From the NCBI RefSeq assembly GCF_003286085.1, contig NW_020825294.1:4712001-4776000 (forward strand): a DNA stretch of 64,000 nt. Reading direction: 5' to 3'. Made by a program: the position numbers and the translations under genes. Below are positions 51,301 through 62,800 of this stretch, in pieces (the stretch's first letter is position 1; every line of letters begins with the position of its first letter). The stretch comes from Drosophila persimilis. Lineage: Eukaryota; Arthropoda; Insecta; Diptera; Drosophilidae. Under the pieces are notes generated by a model. It saw only the letters and a list, made by a program, of their open reading frames with translations. It did no database searches and had not been told where the DNA came from.

Positions 51301-53662
51301 AGTCGTAGATATAGGACAAACGCAGGACGGAGATGATGGATGGTTGGATGGCTGCGGGTAAAACGGAAGTCCGCCTCATAAAAGACAGCAAAATTATTGA
51401 ATGCGATTGAAGTTTATGGCCCAGATAAAGAGCCAAATGGTTGGAAATTGAAATGAATGACAGCCGCTGCCGAGCCAGAGCCAGACCCAGAGATGATGTC
51501 AATTGAGAGAGCGGTTTAATTAGGAGGAGCCAGGAGCCAGGAGCCAGGAACCTCGCACTTCTCCGCTCTCCACACAAAGTGTTGCCTTCCCGGGGGCGCC
51601 CTCTCGCCCGCTTTGCATATCAAATCTCAATCCCAGGACGAGCTCAGTTCCGTTCTATTCTATTTATGCATAAAGTTTTCATACAGTGCCGTGCCGTACC
51701 ATTGGGGCCTCGTCTTTAAAAAGTTTCGATTGAAAAACTTGGCCTGGAATGTGATTATGAGAGCTTAACACTTGCACAATACTATATCTTCTGCCGCACT
51801 GCAGATCCCCTCTAATGAAGGGGTATGGGGAGAGTCCATTAGCTGGCCCCTCCATCAACTGATTAGCTCATAGATATTTTAATTAGTTAGTCGTTTCGGC
51901 TTTCACTGAATGAAATGCAAATGCCTGTCGAGTGTATTTTATTTTCCAGCAATTATGAAAAATTATTATTACGTGCAGGGGGAGGACTGGGGGCGGGGGG
52001 CGAAACGGTGGCATGCCGCAAAGAGTTAATCAATGTGCCGCAAACTTTCGACCCAAAATTGTTCGCACACACACACAGATACTGTGACAGCCAGCATATG
52101 TGTGCGTGTGTGTCCTCTGGGATGCTCGACCGCTTAATACTTTTAGTGGTTCGCATTCGCATGGTTTTTTTTTTCCTGGATGCTCCAGCACGCGATGAAA
52201 TTTGCACAAAATTAGTTATAATCGCTCTCTGCTCTCTATTTGGTTGATTTTATCTGCAGTCTGCAGTCGGCAGTCGGCAGGACCCTCTATATACCCGTCT
52301 ATCCCGTTCCGACTGCGAGTGTGTGTGGGGCTAACAATTTTCCGGTAACTAGCTTTGATAAATGCCGCTTGAAAGTGTCGCCCTTCACAGCAGCCACCAC
52401 AGCCCTGCTGCACTCGGAGTCCTTTTTTTTTGGGGAGGGGCGGGGGGTCCTGGGGATAGTCTGGCTAGATCCTGGGTAGATTCGCCTGGCTGAGCATCAT
52501 AAATTATTTTTGCCTAATCTGCATACAGCGATGCGATGGGCACGTCCTACTTCATCCAGTCTTCTGCCAGCAGTTGGGTTTTCGGGTCGGTCCGGGTCGA
52601 GTCGGGTCGGGGCGGCTTGTGTGGTCATATTTTTGGGGAAGCACCCCACAGAATTATGTACGCCTTCGAGTGGCAGGACACAACCGACTCTGTATGAAGA
52701 GTGACAGTGCAGCATACAGTGGCACTAGTGGTACTAGTGGCAGCACTTGTCCTTGTCGCACAGTGTCCGAGGCAAGTGCATTTACACCACACACCAAAAA
52801 AGACAGAAGTTCGAAGAATCTCTCCATAAAATTATGATATTCTATGGAAGATATATATCTAAAATATTATAAATAAAATAAAAACCAAATATCTTTGATC
52901 AGTAATTAATTACCGACAAATTCTGCTACTTGCACTCTCAATTTTCCCTTGAAATTGTGTCATAATTATTGATATCCCACAGATCTATTTAGCTATAGCT
53001 CGGATTATACTTCAAAAAGTCTCAATGAATTGATGGTATTCTACAGAAGATATATATCTCAAATATTGTAAATAAAATAATAAACAAATATCTTTGATCA
53101 TCAGCAGATCCTAGTAAATTACCGACAAATACTGCTCATTCTACTCTCCATTTTCCCTGGGAAATGGTGGCATAATTCTGGTTATTCCACAGATATTTAC
53201 TTAGCTATAACTCGGACTATAACAAAAAATTGAGCTACTTTTGTCTACATTCTCCTAGAATTTAAGCAATTATTCTTCATATTTCACAGACTTCTTTAGG
53301 TATAGTCCCTCCAAAGATTGTCCAACCTTTTCTTGCTGTATACTTTCAGCGGTCACACACTTTTCCTAGACACTGTGGCCACAAATCAGCTGCTTGACTC
53401 CCGCCACTGTGTGTGTTTCGTGTCCTTGTTATGGATGAACTTTCGCCCAGCGTTTCACTGCCTTTCTCTCTACGGTCTCTACGGTTTCATTTATTCTCTA
53501 TTGCATTATAATTTTGAGCTTGAGGAAAACCGCGATTCCATCTCTCATATACTACCACAAAATTGTCTGCCAGGTAAAAAGGCAGTGCAACGTTGACTGA
53601 AGTCTAATTTTCTGTGCCGCAAAAATTGTTGCAACTTTTGTGCGGTGGAAAATAGTTGGGAG

Positions 53663-53703
<41 letters not shown>

Positions 53704-53859
53704 GCGCGGCGGTAAAGAATAAACTTTTCAATTAATAAATTAAGCTTATAATAAAAGTTGTTCGTAATTGTTTGTTGGAAGGAAGGAATAAAAAATACAT
53801 AGATGAGAGCCATCATACGAGTATGTGGATGCCGTAAAAGTTGTTCCGGAATGCAGCGA

Positions 53860-53893
<34 letters not shown>

Positions 53894-56800
53894 ATGGGCG
53901 TTGTGGCACTTACCCGGCCAGGGCATATCGAACGATAATAAAAAACCAACCACCAGGACCAGGACCAGCACCAGGACCTTCCAGGCATGAATTGTATTAA
54001 TTAGTTTTAAGCATAAATATTAAATATAGATACAGGTACTCAGGTACTGTACAGGATATAGGTCATTGATAATACAATTTACATATGAATACGAGTGTGT
54101 GTGCTTTAATTATCGTATGTTTATGTTTCATGCAGAGCACAGCAAAAGCAAAAAAAAAAGGAAAACACATGTACGGGTGTTTATGAGAGCGAGATGTACC
54201 CTAAAATGGTAAAATGTATTCATTCGCAGGCCGAGGAATTTTGTTGGTGAATTTAAATGGCAAAATTTAAACGCTCTAATTGACAGACCACGAAACCAAA
54301 GCCATGGATTAGTCCGAGTGTATTTATCATGATTCGAAATTAAATGATTCCATGGCAGAGCAAAATCTGCGGTTAGATTTCCTGTTTCTCATTGGTTTCT
54401 CATTAAAGCATAAATCTATAGAGAAATTCAATTTCAACAAATGTTTGCTAAAAAATTAAAAACATAAATACAGGTTTTACAACCCAAAATTTTAATTTTG
54501 TTACAAATATATGCGTTTCATAAAAATCGAAATCGAGTAAGTGCAAATTTGATTTATTGTAATTTGAATTTAATTAATTGGTTTATCTTTTTTTTTATTT
54601 TTCGGGGTATTTCTAGAGCCTTTGCATATGTTTGTTAATTGTGTTTAATATTTTTCCGATTTTAAATCGAATAAAAATGCAATAAAATGAAACAATCAAT
54701 TTTAAAGAGCAGGCAAATTTGAGTGCAAATTTTCATTGAAAATATTTAATGCGAGAGTGAAAATATCTCTCTTTGTGCGTACTCTGGCAATTTTCCAGCT
54801 TTTCAGTTTGGCAGCATGCAACTTTTTTTTCGGCCGGATAACGGGGGTAATGGGCGGGGGCGGGGGCGGGCACATCTTTTGGCCATTATGCCAATTGTTT
54901 GCTCATTTCACAATGCACGAAAATGCAGACTATGGAACAAAAAGTCAGCGGAAAATGTCTTTGATGGCATCGGGCGCGCAGAAAGTTTCCCACGAGCGAA
55001 CGCAAGGAGCAAAAGGAGGCAAATTTTAATGAAAATTCCATTTAATTAAATATTTGGCGATATAATATTTTGAGGGAAGAGCAATGTTTGGTTGGTCGGA
55101 AGATCAGGCAAACTGTTTACGCGCCCCAGGCAGAAGGTACGAGTGCAGCGACGAAAAATATTGGATATTTATGGGAATGGGAATGGAAATCAGGCATAAA
55201 TACGTGTATTCTTTAGAAGGAAGGGTTTTACCTACGTTGCATTTACGTTTTTGTTTTTGGTTTTTGTTGGGTACGGTACAGATTTTTGTGTGTGTTCGAA
55301 ATTGGTTCCCATGTTGTTTGTGTGGAGAGAGTAGAGTGGTGGTGCCCCCGAATCAAACCGAAGAGGAAAGAAAAATATATGTATATATTCGGTAAACATG
55401 TAAAAAGAATGTGAATCCAAGTTTGACAGTGAGAGATACAGATATTGGCCTAAAATCATGCAAATGATAGGAACGCATGCAGGAATCTTTGAAATGAGTA
55501 GAAAAAAATCCATCTAAAAATCAGAAAAATCATAAGAAAAACAACCAAATGTTGGGCTTAATTTAAGCCAGGAAATTTCTTCACTAAAAGTTGGTATAAG
55601 AGTCATCTTAATCACAGTTCTATCCCAAGTAAATTGGTTGTTTGAAGAGATATGCGAATGATCTTCTTTGGGAAGAAACTTCTTTGAGAAGAAACTTCTT
55701 TGGGAAGGAACTTCTTTGGGATGGAAGTTCTTTGAGAAGGAACTTCTTTGGGAAGAAACTTCTTTGGGAAGAAACTTCTTTGGGAAGAAACTTCTTTGGG
55801 AAGGAAATTCTTTGGAAAGGAACATCTTTGGGAAGAAACTTCTTTGGGAACGAGCTCTTCATAGAAGAAACTTCCTTGAGAAGAAATATACATCTCATTG
55901 CAATCTTGAGTATCTTAAAAGCAGCTTTGGCAAACAGAAATCTCTTGAAACGTATAATCACCCGAAATCAGAAATCAATCCGCACAAGAGGCAATCGATC
56001 AGAGCTCAAGATGCCACAGGCATTCTCCTGTGAAATGCCTTGCCAATTGAAGTGCATTTATCCGCAAACAGAACAGAACAGAATGAAATACATGCAGAAC
56101 AAACTAAATGGCTAATATCAGTGGCCAAATGAAGACTTCGAGCGGGTGCATGGCAAGGTGTGGCAAGGTGGGTGGCATGGAGGCAGGCAGTCGCCTGCTA
56201 AAATTTCATTTTCGTTTGCATTGTCATTTGACAAATTGCAACAATTTCCAGGCGGCAGGGAGGGAGGAGGCCCAATCAGAGACCGAAGACAAATATGCAC
56301 ACGTTGCAAAATTTATATGCAACACTTTGGGCAATTTGCATGGGCCTCCGCCTCTGCCGCCGCCCCTTTTCGGGGGGGGCACTAATTACACGCATGCAAC
56401 ACGCAGCAGACGAGCCTCGAGGCAAGGGCCTCGGCCAAAAAAAAAAGGAGTATGAAAACAAGGAAGAACTTTTGGGCAAGGCCACTGCGAACGAAAAGCG
56501 AATGAATTTAAATCATATAAAATAAAAAAATCGCATCGCAAACGAATGAATCCTTATAGACGATGAAACAACAACGGCAACGGCAACAAATAGCAAAACG
56601 AATGAGCAACGGAATGTGAGAGAGAACAAACAGAGTACGAAACGAAACGAAACGAAACGTTGAACCAAAGGATGCAATGCATAAAGGATGCCTCTCACCT
56701 GGAGATTGCTGAGCAGCACCTGAAAATATGGCATTGCGAGCAGTGTCTTGGTGCGGCTGCTGCCGCTGCTGGCGCTCGCCGGCTGTGGTATACGGTCCTC

Positions 56801-59800
56801 CGATTGCACTAATTGCGAATGCTATATAGAGGCGCCCCAAAAACAGGAGCAGGAGCGGTAGCAGGAGCGGGAGCGGGAGCAGGAGGGGGCAGGATATATA
56901 GCAGGGGCATGTACGGGGTTTAAAGGAAGAAAGAATTATGACAGAAAATAGTTATTAAGTGTGGCGTTATTTATTAGCAATATTTCTGTATGGTTATTGG
57001 TTCGTCAGATAGAGATGGTGATATATTACAGGTGGAAGGGTGCAGGGGTGTGGCTAGTGGGTTTATATGGTGGGGAAAGCATAGAGATTGGCCGGAAGCC
57101 CCATCTGAAACGACCCTAGGCCTAGGAACGCTGAAAACTCCACTCAAATTCCATTTTTAAAGTACTTAAAGGATTACCTTTCTAGTCCTTTGGATCTATA
57201 AATTGCTGTGGAATACACGCTCCTAAGTGGCTTGCACTCTCTTTGATGTTTCTATACTAATCCCATACCCTTTATCACTCGTTTCCTTTAACCGTTTCTA
57301 ACCATTCTTCTCGAATAAATCTGCCACATTCGCATTGTCCTTTACTCCTTAGCCGCAATTTCAATTTCCTTTTTGCCCTCAAAAAAGAGAAACTTGTTTT
57401 GCTCTTTCATCAAATTTCCAATTACACAAAAACCAGGCGCACAGAACTACGATTCAATCAAGGAATTTACGCTAATTTCGGGGCACAGAATCCGACTTGG
57501 GGCAAACGTAGTAACCTGGCCAAAAGCAGCCATCTCCTGGCCTCTGTTGGTTTACTTTTCTGCTCTGCTCTCGGGCTTAGCCCCAGATCTGCTCTGCTCT
57601 GCGTCTCCTTTCCTCTTTGGCTAACGTTACGTATACGTAATTTCATTCTAAAGCACATTATATGTTTGGCCAGTCGAAAAAGTTACAGATACTATGCTCG
57701 TAGATGGATAGATAGATAGATAGAGAAGGGGTTGCAAGTGGGAGTGGGAGTGGGCCAGGCGTTGGGCGATACAAATCTAAACTGCCAACAGTTGGTGCAG
57801 ATATTTATTCTGTTGATATGAGGAGGAAACAAACCCGAAAAGGAAAATAAGAAAAAGCCAAGTGGAAAAACTATCAAATTACGTAGAATGTTGACAAAGG
57901 GACGACAGCGGAGCGGAGGCTGTCTGTGGGGAAACCAGCCACAAATCCAATACACAACGAAAATTGTGTAAAATCTGAAAAAAGGACGCAACGTTCTCTG
58001 TTCCCTTCGAGAGATACGTGGCCGAGGCAGGGAATGAGTGTCGTATCGTAGTCGTATTTAAAATGTAAGCCCCCGACAATGACGTTGATAGAGTGGGACA
58101 GTCATAACCGGACTCCGGGTGGGGATCGGGGCAAGGTGCTGTACTCACATCATCCTCCATAATGCTGCTGTCCGCATGCTGTATTCCATCCGATTTTGGT
58201 CGCCGGTTACGCTCCCTTCCGTTCTGCAGGCGTTCCGATTGTTGTTGCCTCCGTCGGCCGTTGCTGTTGCCATTCTGTTGCTGCTCTTTCGTGGACCTGT
58301 GGGTAAACAGGGGGGGAAAACATTAAAACCATACTCATTTCTGAGGGTCCCTGGACCTGGACCTGCAGGTCTTCGAGAACCCTCTGTCCGAATTCTTGTT
58401 TTTCAGTTTTCACTTCGGTGGAAAATGTCAAATGCAGATTCCCTGATTCCCACACACAAAGCTCTTTTGTCGAGTGGCATTTTGTGGCGGCACCCCGTAC
58501 CCCGTGTGGGGGGGGGGGGGGGGGTTGGGTTTTCTTGTGAGTGTTGCATCTCGTAGGGTCTGTGGAGGGGCAGGGGGCCTGGTGTGAAGTGGTTTTCGGG
58601 GCTTATGGCTTTGAATTGACTGAAATATGAAATTGTGTTTGGAGCATGCTCATGCATATTGGAAGCCTCATTGCAGCAGGCGAGATGCCAGCAGTAAAGC
58701 CAAAGAAAAGTTATGGAAAAACCCAAGAACAAGTCACAAAAACAGAGAAAACTCTTCAAGTTTAAGGAAATTCAAGCATAAATTCTACTTTTCTCAATTA
58801 TTGATTGCCTTAAATCCTGAAAAAGGCAGAAAAGCCTCATATCTGGTCCCAAATCTATATCCAATCAAAATTCTCAATTAAAATCTTATGAATTTTAATA
58901 AATACCAATATACATATATCCCTCTACATGCTTTCTTCTACTGTTATTTATGGGACTTGTTGTCATTATTCATTCAATGGATCTCCCACTTATTAAAATT
59001 TATATCTATGTTTGGGGTCAAAGTTCATCACAAACAATTTGCATTCGAGGCTCCTATTTGCACTGCAATTCACTTTCCGCTGCTCTCTCAAGGCAACATA
59101 AATATAAATTTAAGAGCCCACAACGAGCACAAGCCATATATCACCCACGTTTAAAAAACACATATAAAATAAAAATACAAGAAAAACATCATTTAATGCC
59201 GGTCAAAAGACTAAGCTTCTCCCCCTGTCCCCCTGCCACCCCTACCCCCTCCCTGCACCGCTGCTGGCTGATATTTGCATATTTTCCTATGCGCCCCACA
59301 GAAAATTGACAAAAATTGTTTCACTCTCCCGTGACCCCCCATGTCCCCCCCGTGTCCACCACGTGTCCGTGTTCCGGTGTGTGCATCCGTGCAACAGCAA
59401 CAACAAAGATACAGGGTAACATTTTGGCAACCGCAGAGATATGTATGTATTTATTTTGAAATATTTAAACTGCGATCAAATATGAAAACTCCATCGCTCT
59501 ATGGGCATTTCCCCCCTCTCTATTGAGTCACATTTTGGGATATATTTTGTTATTTTTCCTTTTAGGGACCGCTGATGATGCATTTGAAAAGCCATAAATA
59601 CACCGCCACCCCACCCGAGTGTTTGTGTGTGTGTGTGTGTGTGTGTGTGCTATGGGGCTTATCAACAGGGGGGTATGGGGTACGGGGTACGGGGCTTGCG
59701 GCTTGCCCCAAAATGCATTTTGCTGTTGGCTATTTGCCGTTTGCTGTTGGCCATTCTGTTTGCTCTTAAACCATTTACGTTCCACGTTAAGCAGGTGGAA

Positions 59801-62800
59801 AAGTAGGGTGCTGGGGGGAGGGAGGGGGAGGGGCTTACGCGCATGCAAACATATGGAACTTGTTTGTCCTTTGTAAGGATATATATATATGTGTGTATGT
59901 GTATATTCATTCAGGAATATCTGTAATTTTTGGCATGTTTAAACTACGATCCCCCCGCCCTCCCGCCCCCCAACACGTAACCAAAATTACAAAATAAACC
60001 GCACACACGTATGCGTATGCGGCACGAGTGTGTGGCAAAAAGAGTGTGGCATTGCTCTGTGGCAAGCTGTTTCACATGTGAGTGCTGCTGCCGGAGGTAC
60101 GGCGCACTCAATAGACGTAAACGTTCAAGAGCTCCAAGCAGCTCCAAGCCCCAAAACTAACCACCACGCAGGTAACCTTCAAGGACCCTCGATACTCAAA
60201 ATAAATACACAACAACGAACCTATGTTCTGGCTGTCAGAGGAGAGGAAAGGACTTTGGCATACCCTTGAATGGAGTGGTATTTCAATGTAGAATAACAAG
60301 AGAAGGAATAGGCATAAGTACACGCTTGATTGGAAGGGAAAAGGGGGGAATTATTGAAGAAAACTTCTGCAGATCCTATAGGGGTCCCCACCATACTTTC
60401 CCTTAAACAACAATTAAGATTTCCCCCACCAAAAGGACACCTACATCGCCCCTACATTACCCTTTTCTTTAAGGAACCAAGCCTGTTCTCTCAGTGAGCA
60501 TAAAATGTCATTGCAAACTTTTCTTAGCGGTCCGCCGCCCTCAGAGAATGGGAGGCTCTAATAGTGGGCGGGGCTGTGGGATGCAAAGCAACTAAGTAAC
60601 CATGAAATTTACTTAGAGTTTGTTTTTGCTATGCTTTTTTCATTCCACAAGCGCATAAAACTTTAATGCAAAGCAAAGACAAATACAAAGACAAATACAG
60701 GTACAAGTACACGTACAGATACAAGTGCAGATACAGGTAGGAGTACAGGAGTGCAAAAGGTGTGCCGGATATAACACTTTAGACAGCGGCACAAACGATG
60801 ATAACACGCATACGCCGTGTGGGCTGAAGGAAAGGTAGAGGACTGCCAGGAGTGCAAAGAGGAGGAGTAGGGACTGCCAGGAAGGAACAGGCCTTGAGGG
60901 AAAGAGTCCTAGGAGCAGTACAACTAGAAGGAGAAGCAGACTGCAATGAGGGGCGTAGGGCAACAAGTAACGAAGGTTAGAAGAGGGCTTTAAGAAGGGA
61001 AGTTATGTGAGTTCTACACTCTTATAGGTTCGTAAAGAGAGCTTGATTGATCAAGATATCAGAACTTCAAGTGGGTTTATAGTGTACTTTGGCATAGTCC
61101 GTGGAAAACTAAGATCTATAGACTCTGATCGACGTTGAATAGCCGAGAGATTCTTGCACTCGGATTTAAAACAGTCGTAATAGCACTAAACTTGTTTGTT
61201 GGGGTATTACATATGTATATGTAATCGTACTGCCTAGCACATCCAAGAATCAAATAATCGCCTTAAAGGATTAGAACATTCTTACAAAAATACATAGGCA
61301 TTTAAGGACTACATTTGCAATTAGCTATAGGAAAAAGATTCGACATAAAAAGATATAAAAAGTCGCTCACTGAGAGAACTGGGTTGGTTCCTTAAAGAAC
61401 ACTCGAAGGTTGTCAGTTAAAGGTCAGGGCTTTAAAATGCAGTCAATGCGGATCTGCTGGTTGTTAATGTTTTTCCTCTGCAAAAATACAGGATTAGCAG
61501 AGATTCAGAGTGTAGCAGCAGAGTATTCCAGTGATTTCGAATGAAAATCCAAGTCCAACTTATGTATTCCATTTTCTATACTAAAATCGACTAAGCTTAG
61601 AGACATAGAATCCATCAAGCAGGCCAGATCATTTTTCCAATAGATATTTTAGTTCAAGGAAATTCATTCCCACAAATATTCCCATTCAAGTCAGTCGCTT
61701 CTATAAAAATTTCTCTGGCAAATATTTGTCTGTAAAAATGTTTAATCCAGAGTTCCAGGACTTTATCGGCGTTGAAGCAGCAGGGAAGCCCGTTGCCATG
61801 GGGTCCTCTGTGATCGGGATTCGCTACGACAAAGGAGTCCTCATTGCCGCCGATACAACGGTGTTCGAGGGGTCAGTGCCTCGGTACCAGGATGTGGATC
61901 GTATTTTTAAAATCAACAAGCAGATTATTATGGGCGGAGGCGGGAACTTTCACGACGTCCAAATGTACAGGCGCACCATTGGCAAGCAGATCAGCTCGGA
62001 TCGCATCTATCAGGACGGCTTCGAGATGAAGCCCAAGTCGCTGGCCCTTTGGCTGATGAACACCACGAATGCCCGTCGCCTGGCTCTGGATGCCACGAAT
62101 GTGGAACTAGTTGTGGCTGGCATGCAGCCGGACGAGGGGCCCTACCTGGCCACCATTGGCCGTCCCGAGGGCATTTCCGATGGCTATGTGGCGGCCACAG
62201 GACCTGCCCGGCAGACGGTCATCTCATTGGTGCGCGACAAGAAGCCCAAGGAGCGGAGCTTCACGGAGAAGGAGGCTATATGCCTGATTCGCACATGCAT
62301 GGAGAAGCTACAGTGCAACGATGCCTGTGCCCTTCCCCAGTACACGATGGGCGTCTGCACCGCCCAGGACTGCCACATCGAGGGACCCTACAAAGTGAAC
62401 GAAGACTGGACTTTTGCCCGCCACAAGAAGGGAGAGCGCGGCCCTAAAAATACAAATAAGAAATAGATTTCCAACCACACACACAAATACTTAATGAATT
62501 ATAATTTGAATAAATATACAAGGCAGATTTGGCGTAGATATGACAGGGTTATTACTTGATTCTAGAGGAAGCAGAAAGAGGACGGCCAGGAGGTGCCGTA
62601 GGAGTACGACTGCCGGGCAGAAGCAGGACCTGGAGTGCTGGGCCATAAAGCAACAAGAAACGATGGCTATAGCTTCCTTAAACGAACCCTTGATGCCCTG
62701 CGATGCCATAAAACTACAGAAAAAGGCAGAAACTCTACAAAGTTTCAACAAAACTGAGGGCTACATCGAATGCTCTTTTAGAGCAGTGCTTCCATCTCTC

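Larger units (their letters stand above)
47736..56698 (-). other. ~9-kb nolo intron
   Basis: Contains CT repeat 48,274-48,304, C-rich 50,261-50,290, GA repeat 53,661-53,700, a GGGCGGT heptamer array 53,860-53,900, a G-tract cluster 54,843-54,870 and an 18-bp minisatellite 55,665-55,885. No exon I can support. Confidence 0.65.

Noticed and set aside
55514..56115. Overlapping frames of 93-157 residues with KKFLPKEVSSQRS-type or GRNFFGKELLWE-type repeats
   Set aside because: Produced by an 18-bp minisatellite whose length is a multiple of three; open on both strands and in several frames.
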